Positions 41,501-49,948 of a DNA stretch of 64,000 bases are shown one piece after another. The translations under genes were made by a program, and so were the position numbers. Under the pieces are notes generated by a model. The model had not been told where the DNA came from. It saw only the letters and a list, made by a program, of their open reading frames with translations, and did not search any database. The stretch comes from Paroceanicella profunda (GTDB taxonomy: Bacteria > Pseudomonadota > Alphaproteobacteria > Rhodobacterales > Rhodobacteraceae): the NCBI RefSeq assembly GCF_005887635.2, contig NZ_CP040818.1:1394501-1458500 (forward strand). The letters run 5' to 3'. Numbering within the stretch: the stretch's first letter is position 1; each line of letters opens with the position of its first letter.

Positions 41501-42946
41501 ATGACACGCGACACCAGGACAGAAGCCGAGATCGATGCCGCGAAGCCCGGCCCGGACCATGCAGCCGGTCCGAAACTGACCACGCCGGACCCGTTTGCCG
41601 ACATGCCTTCCGGCCCGCGCATGGCCGCGCCGGCCGGCCCGGCCGCCGGCCCGCATGCCCCCGGAGCCGGCGCGCCCGCGCCCGATCCCGCCACCGCCGC
41701 GCCCCTGCCCGGGGCCATGCCGGAGGCGGACCCGATCCCCGATGCCGCGTACGCCGGCCAGCCTGAGGCGCCGCTTGCGCCCGCCCCGCTGCCCGAGGAG
41801 CACGAGCACGAGGAGGAGGAGCATTATTCCATCGCCGGGCGCGTGCTCACCGGGCTGGTGCTGATCCTGATCGGCGGGGCGCTGTTCCTCTGGGCCGGGC
41901 CGAAGCTTGCGCCGCACCTGCCCTCGGGCATGGCGCCGGTCGCGGCCTGGCTCACCCCCGGCGGCGAGACGCTGGAGGCCGAGATCGCGCAGTTGCGTGC
42001 CGAGCTGGACAGCCGGATCGACGCGCTGGACACCGGGCCGGACGAGGCCGCGCTCACCGACATGGTCAACACCCGGGTCGCCCAGGCCCTGCAGGACAAC
42101 GCGACCGACCGCCAGCAGCGGCTGGATTCCCAGCTTGCCCGCATCGACCAGCTCTCGGACCAGATCGCCGCCAGCGACAGCGGCGCCATCGAGACGCGGC
42201 TCGCCCAGGCGGAATCGCAGCTCAAGGGGCTTGAGGCGCAGATCTCCTCGCTCGGCGACGGGCTGGCGCAGGAGAACGCCGCGCGGCTCGACAGCCTGAA
42301 CGCCGCCGTGGACGGGGTGAAGGCCGAGCTGGCCGATCTCACCGGCCGGGTCGGCGGCCTGTCGCAGAAGGTGGACGAGGTGGCCGCCACCAGCGCCCGC
42401 CGCGCCGAGGAATCCGAGGCCGTCGCCGCCCAGGCCGAGACCGTGCGCCAGAGCGCGGAGTATCAGGCCGCGCTCAACGACATCGGCGCGGCGATCGAGA
42501 CCGGCGCGCCGCTCACCGGCCCCATCGCCGCCCTCTCGCAGATCGGCGACACGCAGGTGCCCGAGGGGCTGACCTCGGCCGCGCAGACCGGTGTGCCCAC
42601 GCTCGCCGCGCTTCGGGCCGATTTCCCCGACGCCGCCCATGCCGCGATCCGCGCCTCGCTGAAGGCCGGCGCCGGCACCGGGATCTTCGACCGCGCGACG
42701 GCCTTCCTCTCCGCCCAGGTGGCCAGCCGCTCGCTCACCGAACAGGAGGGCGACAGCACCGACGCCATCCTCAGCCGGGTCGACGCGCGCCTGCGCGAGG
42801 ACAAGCTGGACGCCGCCCTCACCGAGGCCGAGGCCCTGCCCCCCGAGGCGAAGGAGGCCATGGCCGGCTGGCTCGAACGGGCGGCCAGGCGCCGCGACGC
42901 GCTGGCCGCCTACGAGACGCTGCGCGAAGCGCCTGTCGCGAATTGA
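41501..42946 (+). CDS. Mitofilin/Mic60 homologue (COG4223)
   Basis: A 481-residue inner-membrane protein. A Pro/Ala-rich cytoplasmic N-terminus (1-109) ends in an acidic EEHEHEEEEHYS patch. One predicted membrane helix follows (about 111-133), then a long periplasmic coiled coil (about 155-335), and a C-terminal mitofilin signature domain (about 340-481, including DRATAFLSAQVASRSLTEQE). Alphaproteobacterial homologues of Mic60 shape intracytoplasmic membrane and contact outer-membrane BamA-type proteins, and are typically encoded between hemD and hemY as here. AGGAGG lies 13 nt before the ATG, rather far. Confidence 0.85.
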   Translation: MTRDTRTEAEIDAAKPGPDHAAGPKLTTPDPFADMPSGPRMAAPAGPAAGPHAPGAGAPAPDPATAAPLPGAMPEADPIPDAAYAGQPEAPLAPAPLPEEHEHEEEEHYSIAGRVLTGLVLILIGGALFLWAGPKLAPHLPSGMAPVAAWLTPGGETLEAEIAQLRAELDSRIDALDTGPDEAALTDMVNTRVAQALQDNATDRQQRLDSQLARIDQLSDQIAASDSGAIETRLAQAESQLKGLEAQISSLGDGLAQENAARLDSLNAAVDGVKAELADLTGRVGGLSQKVDEVAATSARRAEESEAVAAQAETVRQSAEYQAALNDIGAAIETGAPLTGPIAALSQIGDTQVPEGLTSAAQTGVPTLAALRADFPDAAHAAIRASLKAGAGTGIFDRATAFLSAQVASRSLTEQEGDSTDAILSRVDARLREDKLDAALTEAEALPPEAKEAMAGWLERAARRRDALAAYETLREAPVAN

Positions 42947-42965
42947 TGCCGGGGGGAGAAAAACA

Positions 42966-44456
42966 ATGATCTGGTCGCTTCTCAAAGTCGCCATCTTCGT
43001 GGTTCTCGCGGCGCTCGTCGCCTGGGGCGCGGGATACGTGGTGGAAACCCCCGGCGAAGTGCGCATCGCCTTCGGCGGACAGGAGGTGAGCCTGGAGCCC
43101 ATCGCCTTCATCATCGTGCTGCTGCTGGCCCTGCTTGCCGTGTGGGTGCTGATCCGGATCGCCGGGCTGCTGGTGGCCGTGCTGCGCTTCCTCAACGGCG
43201 ATGACACCGCCATCTCGCGCCACTTCGACCGCACGCGGGAGCGGCGGGGCTTCGACGCGCTGGCCAAGGGCATGATCGCGCTGGCCGGCGGCGAGGGCAA
43301 GGAGGCGATGGCCAAGGCCACCAAGGCCGAGAAGCTGCTCGACCGCCCCGAGCTCACCCGCCTGCTCAACGCCCAGGCCGCCGAGATGGCCGGCAACACC
43401 GCCCGCGCGGAGGAGTATTACAAGCAGCTTCTGGAGGATGACCGCACCCGCTTCGTCGGCGTGCGCGGCCTGATGCACCAGCGCCTCGCGGAGGGCAACA
43501 CCGAGGTGGCCCTGAAGCTGGCGGAGAAGGCCTTCGCCCTGAAGCCCAAGCACGAGGGCGTGCTCGACACCCTGTTCATGCTGCAGTCCGAGACCGGGGA
43601 CTGGGCCGGTGCCCGCCGCACCATCGAGGCCAAGGTGAAGGCCCGCTCCCTGCCGCGCGACGTGGGCGCGCGCCGCGACGCGGTGCTCTCGATCGCCGAG
43701 GCGCGCGAGGCCGAGGTCATGGGCGATGTCGCCCGGGCGCGCATCGCCGCGCATGACGCGAATCGCCTCGCGCCGGGCTTCGTGCCCGCCGCCGTCACCG
43801 CCGCGCGCCTGAAGGCCTCCGAGGGAGACCGCAAGACCGCGGAGAAGATCCTGCGCAAGGCCTGGGAGGCGAACCCGCATCCCGACCTCGCCGCCGCCTT
43901 CGCCGCCCTGGTGCCGGACGAGAGCCCCGCTGAGCGGCAGGCCCGGTTCAAGACCCTGCTGAAGGTGCAGCCCGGCCATCCCGAAACCCGGATGCTGGCC
44001 GCCGAGCTTGCCCTTGCCGCGGAGGATTTCCCCGGCGCCCGCCGCGCCCTCGGCGATCTCGCCGAGACCCACCCCACCACGCGGACCCTCGCCATCATGG
44101 CCGCCGTGGAGCGGGGCGAGGGCGCGGAGGACACGGTGGTGCGCGGCTGGCTCGCCCGGGCGCTCGGCGCCTCGCGCGGCGAGCAGTGGGTGTGCGGCAA
44201 GTGCCGGCACGTCCACGCGAGCTGGACCCCGATCTGCGAGAACTGCGAGGCCTTCGACACCCTCCTCTGGGAAGAGCCGGCCTCGGGCAGCGTGCCGGAG
44301 GCCAGCTCCGCGGCGATGCTGCCGATCATCGTGGGCGCCGAGCGCGGTGTCACCGCCCCCGTCACGCCGCCCGCCGCCCCGGCGGAGCCTGCCGGTGTCA
44401 CCGACGCGGAGCAGGTCCCCGCCGACGGCCCGGACACGCCGCCCCGGACCGCCTGA
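42966..44456 (+). CDS. hemY: HemY-type TPR membrane protein of the haem gene cluster
   Basis: A 496-residue inner-membrane protein. Two N-terminal helices (about 5-23 and 45-68) form the HemY_N domain (WGAGYVVETPGEVRIAFGGQ between them), followed by TPR-like helical repeats to about residue 390. Near 408-428 is a zinc-ribbon-like pair (CGKCRHVH ... CENCEAF), as seen in alphaproteobacterial members, then a disordered Pro/Ala-rich tail. Its role in late haem synthesis is inferred from conserved position; it is not the unrelated protoporphyrinogen oxidase also called HemY. It starts 19 bp after the mitofilin homologue. Confidence 0.9.
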   Translation: MIWSLLKVAIFVVLAALVAWGAGYVVETPGEVRIAFGGQEVSLEPIAFIIVLLLALLAVWVLIRIAGLLVAVLRFLNGDDTAISRHFDRTRERRGFDALAKGMIALAGGEGKEAMAKATKAEKLLDRPELTRLLNAQAAEMAGNTARAEEYYKQLLEDDRTRFVGVRGLMHQRLAEGNTEVALKLAEKAFALKPKHEGVLDTLFMLQSETGDWAGARRTIEAKVKARSLPRDVGARRDAVLSIAEAREAEVMGDVARARIAAHDANRLAPGFVPAAVTAARLKASEGDRKTAEKILRKAWEANPHPDLAAAFAALVPDESPAERQARFKTLLKVQPGHPETRMLAAELALAAEDFPGARRALGDLAETHPTTRTLAIMAAVERGEGAEDTVVRGWLARALGASRGEQWVCGKCRHVHASWTPICENCEAFDTLLWEEPASGSVPEASSAAMLPIIVGAERGVTAPVTPPAAPAEPAGVTDAEQVPADGPDTPPRTA

Positions 44457-44551
44457 CCGCGCACCCTCTTGCGGCATCCCCGAAGATGCCGTATGGAGCG
44501 TCCTGCACCGGGCTGGCGCGGCATTCCCGCGCCAGCCCACGCACACCGGAC

Positions 44552-44627
44552 GCCGCTTTAGCTCAGCCGGTAGAGCATCGCATTCGTAATGCGGAGGTCG
44601 TCAGTTCGAGTCTGACAAGCGGCACCA
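44552..44627 (+). tRNA. tRNA-Thr (anticodon CGU)
   Basis: A complete 76-nt cloverleaf. Acceptor stem GCCGCTT/AAGCGGC is followed by ACCA encoded in the DNA. The D arm is GCTCAGCCGGTAGAGC, the anticodon loop TTCGTAA gives CGT (reads ACG, Thr), and the T arm contains GTTCGAGTC. Located 95 bp after hemY; no U-rich terminator follows. Confidence 0.96.
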
Positions 44628-44851
44628 CCTCTCCCGCCCGGCACAGGCCCGCTCCGCGCGCGGCGGCCGGCAGGGCTCCCCCCCCCCCAGCATCCGGCCC
44701 GGTGGCCACCGCTACCGGCCGCGTGGCGCCCGCTTGCGGGGGGCTGCGGGCCCGCCTGTTCGCCTCCCGGCGCGCTGAACCGGCCATGGGCTCAAGACGC
44801 TGTTAAGACCGCGCCGCTATCACGGGTTCGACCCCTCCAAGGAGAGTGCGG
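44628..44851. other. Spacer after tRNA-Thr
   Basis: GC-rich sequence with a run of eleven C (44678-44688) and no gene. Past it, the next open frame (44852-45256) is itself doubtful, so the whole 45-kb mark region up to cheB may be non-coding. Confidence 0.5.
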
Positions 44852-45256
44852 ATGCCCGAATCCTTCCCCATGTCGGACCGCGACCGCCCGACGGCTCCTC
44901 TGCCGCCCGGCAGGCCGGTGCTGCCGCGCCGCACCCGGGCCGGCACTCCGCGCCGGGAGAGCGGCCGGCACGCGGGCCGGCGCAGGCCGCCGCGGCAGCC
45001 CTCTCCTGTCGTCGGAGGGCGGCGGGGGTCTGCCGGCCCGTCGGGCGGAGCCGGATTGATCCGCACCTGCCCTGCCGGCCGCGGGGAGGGGGCAGGCCAT
45101 CGGGGGCCCCCCTCGTCGTTTCCGTTCGCACGCGCACCGGGCGAGGCGCGCTCCGCGACCGCGGGCTGCGAAACCCGGGCGTGCCCGGGGGCGCGCGCCA
45201 TGGTTGTCCGTCAGCCCGGGCGCCCCGGGGCGCGGCGCGATGGTCGCGCATCATGA
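44852..45256 (+). CDS. Doubtful Arg/Pro-rich open frame coupled to cheB
   Basis: A 134-codon frame beginning MPESFPMSDRDRPTAPLPPG, with a perfect AAGGAG 8 nt before the ATG and a stop that overlaps the cheB start as ATGA. Those translation signals argue for a real gene. Against it, the product is extremely rich in Arg, Pro and Gly with no recognisable domain, as expected from translating GC-rich non-coding DNA. It could be a decayed gene or an mRNA leader whose translation couples to cheB. I do not recognise a family. Confidence 0.3.
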   Translation: MPESFPMSDRDRPTAPLPPGRPVLPRRTRAGTPRRESGRHAGRRRPPRQPSPVVGGRRGSAGPSGGAGLIRTCPAGRGEGAGHRGPPSSFPFARAPGEARSATAGCETRACPGARAMVVRQPGRPGARRDGRAS

Positions 45257-46359
45257 CCGGAACTCCGGGCGCCCGCATCTCCGTGCTCATCGTTCACGAC
45301 AGCGCGGCGGCCCGCGCCGCCTACCGCGCCCTTCTGTCGACGGACAGGGGCATCGCGGTGATGGGCTCTGCCGCCGATCCTCTGGACGCCGCCGCGATGA
45401 TGCGCAAGCGCATGCCGGACGTGCTGCTGCTCGATCTCGACATGGCGCGGATGGACGGGCTGACCTTCCTGCGCAAGGTCATGGCGCAACACCCGCTTCC
45501 GGTGGTGATCTGCTCCGATCGCAGCCCGAAGGGCTCGGTGCAGGCGCTGCGCGCGCTCGAACTCGGCGCCGCGGAGGTGATCGACAAGCCGCGCATCGTC
45601 ACGGAGGCCGACCGGCAGGAAGCGCTCATCCGGCTCGGAGACGCGATTCGCGCAGCGGCGCAGACCCGCCGTCACGCGGTGCGCTCGCCGCCGCCACCGC
45701 TGGGGGTGGAGCCGAAACGCACCGCCGACGCGATCCTGCCGCCCGCCCGGCCCGGGGCGGCGCGGGTGCCGCGCGCGGGCCCGCTGGTGGCCATCGGCGC
45801 CTCCACCGGGGGCACCGAGGCGCTGCTGGAAGTGCTGGCCGCGCTGCCCGGCGCCGCCCCGCCGGTGGTGATGGTCCAGCACATGCCGGAGACGTTCACC
45901 GGGGCCTTCGCCCGGCGGCTTGACGCCCAGTGCGGGATCCGGGTTGCGGAGGCGACCACCGGTCAACTCACCGAACCGGGGCTCGCGCTGCTCGCGCCGG
46001 GAAACCGCCACATGGTGCTGCACCGGCAGGGGTTGCAGTATCGCGTGGAGATCGTGGAGGGGCCGAGCGTGACCCGCCACCGCCCCTCCGTCGACGTACT
46101 GTTCCGCTCGACCGCGCAGGTCGCGGGGGGCAACGCGCTGGGGGTCCTGATGACCGGGATGGGGGATGACGGCGCGCGCGGCCTGCTGGAAATGCGTCAG
46201 GCCGGCGCGGAGACCGTGGTGCAGGACGAGGCGAGCTGCGTGGTCTTCGGCATGCCGCGCGAGGCACTGGCCATCGGCGCGTCGGACCGCGCCCTGCCGC
46301 TGGGTCGGCTGGCGGGGGAGATCATGGCCTGGGCGGACCGGCGCGGCGGAGCGGGATAG
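45253..46359 (+). CDS. cheB: Protein-glutamate methylesterase CheB
   Basis: A 368-residue response regulator-methylesterase. The receiver domain (9-130) has phosphoacceptor Asp61 in LLLDLDMARMDG; the first acidic pair reads VHDSA, with His15 replacing the usual Asp. A Pro/Arg-rich linker (140-175) precedes the esterase domain with catalytic Ser184 (IGASTGGTEA), His210 (MVQHMPETFT) and Asp306 (TGMGDDGARG). It should demethylate or deamidate chemoreceptors in the cytoplasm. No other chemotaxis gene is in the window, so it is an orphan. The ATG at 45253 overlaps the upstream frame's stop. Confidence 0.92.
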   Translation: MTGTPGARISVLIVHDSAAARAAYRALLSTDRGIAVMGSAADPLDAAAMMRKRMPDVLLLDLDMARMDGLTFLRKVMAQHPLPVVICSDRSPKGSVQALRALELGAAEVIDKPRIVTEADRQEALIRLGDAIRAAAQTRRHAVRSPPPPLGVEPKRTADAILPPARPGAARVPRAGPLVAIGASTGGTEALLEVLAALPGAAPPVVMVQHMPETFTGAFARRLDAQCGIRVAEATTGQLTEPGLALLAPGNRHMVLHRQGLQYRVEIVEGPSVTRHRPSVDVLFRSTAQVAGGNALGVLMTGMGDDGARGLLEMRQAGAETVVQDEASCVVFGMPREALAIGASDRALPLGRLAGEIMAWADRRGGAG

Positions 46360-46479
46360 ACGGCCCGGCCCGCGCAGCGGGCGCAGGCTCCGGCCGGCAG
46401 GTTTGCCGCCCCGGGGGTAGCGGCGGGGAGAACGGGGCGGCTGCCGGGGGAAGGCGCGCGGCAGTGTGGCAGGCGTCCC

Positions 46480-46503
46480 CCGGCCCGGGCATGCCCGGGC
46501 CGG
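46480..46503. terminator. 24-bp perfect palindrome between convergent cheB and znuA
   Basis: CCGGCCCGGGCA and its exact complement meet without a spacer at 46491/46492, 22 bp from the znuA stop. As RNA it would fold with a small central loop on either strand. No U-run is present. A shared bidirectional terminator is the simplest reading. Confidence 0.4.
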
Positions 46504-46524
46504 AGCATGGCGGGGGCGTTCCGC

Positions 46525-47496
46525 TCAGTCGTCGGTCAGGCAGTCCGAGAGGCCGTTGGCGAGGTGGCGCAGCAGCTGCGGATAGAGGCCCGGTCCCGTG
46601 GGGATGTCGGAGCCGAGCGGGTCGAGGACGCCGGTCTTCGTCGTCTCGCCCTGGAACACGGTGCGCAGCAGGCCCGGGTTGAACTGCGGTTCGGAGAAGG
46701 CGCAGGTCACGCCCAGGGCCGCCACCTTGTCGCGAATTTCCGCGATCCGCGCGGCGCCCGGCGCGGTGGCATCCCCCAGGGTGATGGCACCGGCGGCCGC
46801 GAGGCCGAAGCGGTTCTCGAAATACTGGTAGGCGTCGTGGAACACGATGAAGGGCCTGTCGCGCAATCCGGCCAGTTGGGCGTTGATGTCCTGGCTGAGG
46901 CTTTCGAGCTCGGCCCGGCCGGCCGTGGCATTGGCCGCGTAGGTTGCCGCGTGCTCGGGGTCCAGCGCCGAGAGCCGCCCGGCGATCACGTCCAGCCAGA
47001 CGCGGGCATTTTCCGGGTCCAGCCAGGCATGGGGGTCGTGGTGGCCATGGTGGTCATGTTCGTCGTGGCCGCGCTCCTCGGAGTGCGCGTCGTGGTCATC
47101 CCCGTGCGCCTCCTCGCCGGAATGGCTGTGCGGCTCGAAGGTGGCGCCCCCGCGGAACGTGAGCTCCGTGGTGCCCGGCGTCTCGAGCAGCTGGACCGAT
47201 TCGGCCCCGGCGGCAAGTTCGGAGATCGGGCCCTCCAGCCAGGGGGTGAGGTCTTCGCCGATCCAGAACACGATGTCCGCGCGCTGCAGGGCGGCGGCTT
47301 CCGAGGGGCGCAGGGCGTAGTCGTGCGGCGAGGCCCCGGGCCGGATGATCAGGTCCGGCGTGCCCACCCCCTGCATCACCCGCGCCACGAGCGACTGGAC
47401 CGGAGGGATATCGGTTGCCACCGAAGGGGGTTCGGCCGCCGCCGCGCCGGCCAGCAGCATCGATGTCAGCAGGGTGCCGGGAAAAAGCTTCCGCAT
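46525..47496 (-). CDS. znuA: Zinc ABC transporter substrate-binding protein ZnuA
   Basis: A 323-residue periplasmic metal-binding protein. The start at 47496 (MRKLFPGTLLTSMLLAGAAA) gives a signal peptide and has GGAG 6 nt upstream; the ATG at 47508 abuts a Zur box and has no such site. The ligand histidines fit the family (RPGASPHDYALRPS, HHDPHAWLDPENA, FIVFHDAYQYFE), and a His/Asp/Glu-rich loop typical of zinc ZnuA lies at about 112-150. ZnuB and ZnuC, its usual partners, are not next to it. It is divergent from zur, with Zur boxes between. Confidence 0.93.
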   Translation of the reverse strand: MRKLFPGTLLTSMLLAGAAAAEPPSVATDIPPVQSLVARVMQGVGTPDLIIRPGASPHDYALRPSEAAALQRADIVFWIGEDLTPWLEGPISELAAGAESVQLLETPGTTELTFRGGATFEPHSHSGEEAHGDDHDAHSEERGHDEHDHHGHHDPHAWLDPENARVWLDVIAGRLSALDPEHAATYAANATAGRAELESLSQDINAQLAGLRDRPFIVFHDAYQYFENRFGLAAAGAITLGDATAPGAARIAEIRDKVAALGVTCAFSEPQFNPGLLRTVFQGETTKTGVLDPLGSDIPTGPGLYPQLLRHLANGLSDCLTDD

Positions 47497-47508
47497 GTCG
47501 CGCTCCAT

Positions 47509-47558
47509 GTTATTACATAACAGATGGTGGCGTATTATATGTGATGTTATTACATATC
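47509..47558. promoter_or_regulatory. Two Zur-box-like palindromes between znuA and zur
   Basis: GTTATTACATAAC (47509-47521) is a perfect 5-3-5 palindrome, and GTTATTACATATC (47546-47558) differs at one arm base. The same GTTAT-n3-ATAAC pattern occurs upstream of the COG0523 gene (49603). The region is strikingly AT-rich. Their place between znuA and zur, and the shared pattern, make Zur the likely binder. Confidence 0.75.
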
Positions 47559-47584
47559 AATAGGCATTGTGCGGGAGGCTGGGT

Positions 47585-48070
47585 ATGACGAGTTTGGGCT
47601 TCGGGCGGCATGACCACGCGGCGTGCATCGGTGACGCGCTGTCGGCGGCGGAAGAGGCGTGCACGGCGCGCAAGCTGCGCTTCACGCCGGTGCGGCGGCG
47701 GGTTCTGGAGATGCTGCTGGAGGACCACCGGGCGCTGGGGGCCTATGACATTCTCGACCGCCTCGCGCGCGAGGGGCGTGGTGCGCAGCCGCCGGTGGCC
47801 TACCGCGCGCTGGATTTCCTCGTGTCGCACGGGTTTGCCCACAAGATCGAGCGGCTGAACGCCTACGTGGCCTGCGCCCACCCCGGCGAGGGCCACACGC
47901 CGGCCTTCATGATCTGCCGGGGCTGTGCCTCGGTGGCCGAGGCCTCGTCGTCGCAAAGCGCCGGCACGCTGGGGCAGGCCGCGCGCGATGCGGGTTTCCG
48001 CATCGAGCGCACCGTGGTGGAGGCGGAGGGGCTGTGCCCCGCCTGCCTCGCCGCGGATGTACCCGCCTGA
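47585..48070 (+). CDS. zur: Zinc uptake regulator Zur (Fur family)
   Basis: A 161-residue Fur-family repressor. The winged helix spans about 25-90 (LRFTPVRRRVLEMLLEDHRA, then LGAYDILDRLAREG). The C-terminal dimer domain carries the structural-zinc cysteines in FMICRGCASVAEA and GLCPACLAAD. It is expected to bind the palindromes at 47509-47558 and 49603 when zinc is ample. The ATG at 47585 has GGGAGG at 7 nt. In related bacteria zur is often followed by znuC and znuB; here the next gene is convergent, with only 8 bp between the stops. Confidence 0.92.
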   Translation: MTSLGFGRHDHAACIGDALSAAEEACTARKLRFTPVRRRVLEMLLEDHRALGAYDILDRLAREGRGAQPPVAYRALDFLVSHGFAHKIERLNAYVACAHPGEGHTPAFMICRGCASVAEASSSQSAGTLGQAARDAGFRIERTVVEAEGLCPACLAADVPA

Positions 48071-48078
48071 GCAAGGGG

Positions 48079-48363
48079 TTACGGGGCCGGCGCATCGCGC
48101 AGCAGCAGCCGGGCCTCCAGCGCGGTGAGGGCCGCGCGGGCCGTGGCCGTGTCGCCCCGGGCGTCGCGCAGGGCACGTTGCCAGGCCCGGTGCGCCGATC
48201 GGGGAGACCAGGGCCGGGCCGCCCCGGCAAGCCATGCGCGCAGGTCCGGCGGCAAGCGGTCGAAGGCCGCCATCGGATCGGTGGTCCGGCGGCGGCGGGG
48301 CAGGGCGGAGGCCCCGGCATTGCCGCCGCGCTGTCGGGCAGGCATGGCGCGGGCCGCAGGCAT
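48079..48363 (-). CDS. DUF6525 family small basic protein
   Basis: A 94-residue Arg/Ala-rich protein. Its order RRTTDPMAAFDRLPPDLRAW, then LAGAARPWSPRSAHRAWQRA, matches what I recall of DUF6525 proteins of Rhodobacterales, which commonly follow a COG0523 gene. Function unknown. The ATG overlaps the COG0523 stop (TGATG); MPARQRGG six codons later is an alternative start. Co-transcription from the Zur-box promoter at 49603 suggests a role in zinc limitation. Confidence 0.7.
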   Translation of the reverse strand: MPAARAMPARQRGGNAGASALPRRRRTTDPMAAFDRLPPDLRAWLAGAARPWSPRSAHRAWQRALRDARGDTATARAALTALEARLLLRDAPAP

Positions 48364-49583
48364 CAGGCCGCCCCCGCGTCGGCGCGCCAGTCCGGAAACG
48401 GGTCCGGCAGGTGGCGCCAGCTCTGCGGGGTGAAGGCATCGTCGCTGCCGATGAGCGCAGCGTCGAGCGTTGCGGTGATCGCGCGCCGGTCCATCTCGGT
48501 GCCGATGAACACCAGTTCCTGGCGGCGGTCGCCGAAGGGCTCGCGCCAGTGGCGCCGGAAGTATTCGGCCGCCTGCGGCGTGTCGGGGCGCCGGCTTGCG
48601 GGCAGGCCGGCCCACCACAGGCCCAGCGGGCGCACGCTGCTGAGCGCGCCTGCCAGCGAGAATTCCGCCAGCCAGTCCGGCCGGGTCGCCACCCAGAAGT
48701 GACCCTTGGCGCGGATCACGCCGGGCAGCGGGCCGTTGAGCGCGTCATGCACCCGCCAGGGGTGGAACGGCCGCCGGGCGCGGTAGACGAAGGAGGTGAC
48801 ACCGTAGTGCTCGGTTTCCGGCACGTGGTCGGCGAAACCGTAGAGCTCGCGCGCCCAGAGCGGGTGGCTGTGGGCGGTGTCGAAGTTGAACAGCCCGGTG
48901 CCGAGGATCTGCTCCGGCGCCACCCGTGCATGGTCGGTCTCGATCAGCCGGGCCACCGGGTTCAGCGCCGTGACGATGCGGCGGGCGGCGTCGCAGCGGG
49001 CGGGGCCGGCGGCGGTGACCTTGTTGAGGATCACCACGTCGGCGAATTCGATCTGGTCCACCAGCAGGTCCACCAGGCGGCGGGTGTCTCCGCTGCCGAG
49101 GCTCTCGCCCCGGTCGGCGAGGAAATCATGGCCGGAGAAATCCGCCAGCAGGTTGGCTGCGTCGACCACGGTCACCATGGTGTCCAGCCGGGCGATGTCG
49201 GAGAGGCTCTGTCCTGCGGTGTCACGGAATTCGAAGGTGGCCGCCACGGGCAGTGGCTCGGAAATTCCGGTCGATTCGATGAGCAGATGGTCGAAGCGGC
49301 CCGAGAGCGCGAGGCGCCGCACCTCCTGCAGGAGGTCGTCGCGCAGGGTGCAGCAGATGCAGCCGTTGGTCATCTCGACGAGGGTTTCCTCGGTGTGGCT
49401 GAGCGCCGCGCCGCCTTCGCGCACCAGGTCGGCGTCGATGTTCACTTCGGACATGTCGTTCACGATGACCGCCACGCGGCGGCCATTGCGCGCGTTCAGC
49501 ACGGCATTCAGCAGGGTGGTCTTTCCCGCGCCGAGGAATCCGGACAGGACTGTGACGGGCAGGCGGGGGTCGGTCTCCGGCAT
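48363..49583 (-). CDS. COG0523 GTPase, putative zinc metallochaperone
   Basis: A 406-residue G3E-family GTPase of the CobW/ZigA/ZagA type. The P-loop is SGFLGAGKTTLLNAVL (14-29), the metal-binding C-x-C-C motif is NGCICC (73-78), followed by LLIESTGISEP (switch) and VILNKVTAAGP. The C-terminal CobW_C domain carries the GHFWVATRPD and WREPFGDRRQELVFIGTEMD segments typical of the large Zur-regulated members. A Zur-box-like palindrome lies 20-32 bp upstream, so induction on zinc starvation is likely. GAGG lies 6 nt before the ATG. Confidence 0.9.
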   Translation of the reverse strand: MPETDPRLPVTVLSGFLGAGKTTLLNAVLNARNGRRVAVIVNDMSEVNIDADLVREGGAALSHTEETLVEMTNGCICCTLRDDLLQEVRRLALSGRFDHLLIESTGISEPLPVAATFEFRDTAGQSLSDIARLDTMVTVVDAANLLADFSGHDFLADRGESLGSGDTRRLVDLLVDQIEFADVVILNKVTAAGPARCDAARRIVTALNPVARLIETDHARVAPEQILGTGLFNFDTAHSHPLWARELYGFADHVPETEHYGVTSFVYRARRPFHPWRVHDALNGPLPGVIRAKGHFWVATRPDWLAEFSLAGALSSVRPLGLWWAGLPASRRPDTPQAAEYFRRHWREPFGDRRQELVFIGTEMDRRAITATLDAALIGSDDAFTPQSWRHLPDPFPDWRADAGAA

Positions 49584-49948
49584 GGCATCCTCATCATGTA
49601 ATGTTATATCATAACTTATTACATGAGGCGGCCGGCCTGGCAAGAGCGCGTCGCGCCGGGTGGCGCGCGACGGCTGGCCGAAAGGCAACACTTTCGCTGC
49701 ACTGCACGCGCAGGCGGCGCCCGGTCCGAAATTTAGTTGGACAATGGCGGCGCGGCGGCGATAGGAGGGCCACGTCTCCAGCAAGGTTGCCGGGGCACGG
49801 TTCTCCCGTCGCGGTCAGCGGCGCCGCACAGGCGCCCGGCCCGGGAGCCGCCGCTGTTCCCCCGCTTTTCCCAGCCACCGACAGTCGCAGAACGCGCGGG
49901 GAATCCCCTCCGCCGAGCGCATCACCCGTCCTGCTGGGAGTCTCTGTA
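49584..49948. promoter_or_regulatory. Divergent spacer with a Zur box near the COG0523 gene
   Basis: A third palindrome, GTTATATCATAAC (49603-49615), lies 20 bp before the COG0523 start. About 330 bp remain before the TonB receptor on the other strand. There a dyad-like GTCC-n11-GGAC (49724-49742) includes a possible -35 TTGGAC with a poor -10 near 49760, which would leave a leader of about 180 nt. I checked that leader for a cobalamin riboswitch and do not find the conserved core. Confidence 0.6.

Noticed and set aside
44678..44688. Run of eleven C as a phase-variable tract
   Set aside because: It lies in the spacer after a tRNA gene with no promoter or gene end at switching distance; may be an error-prone homopolymer.
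49765..49948. Cobalamin riboswitch in the TonB receptor leader
   Set aside because: GCTG followed by CCCCCGC and a GGGAG-like end recall the pattern, but the core CCCCGCAACTGT and the AGCCAGGAGACC box are missing.
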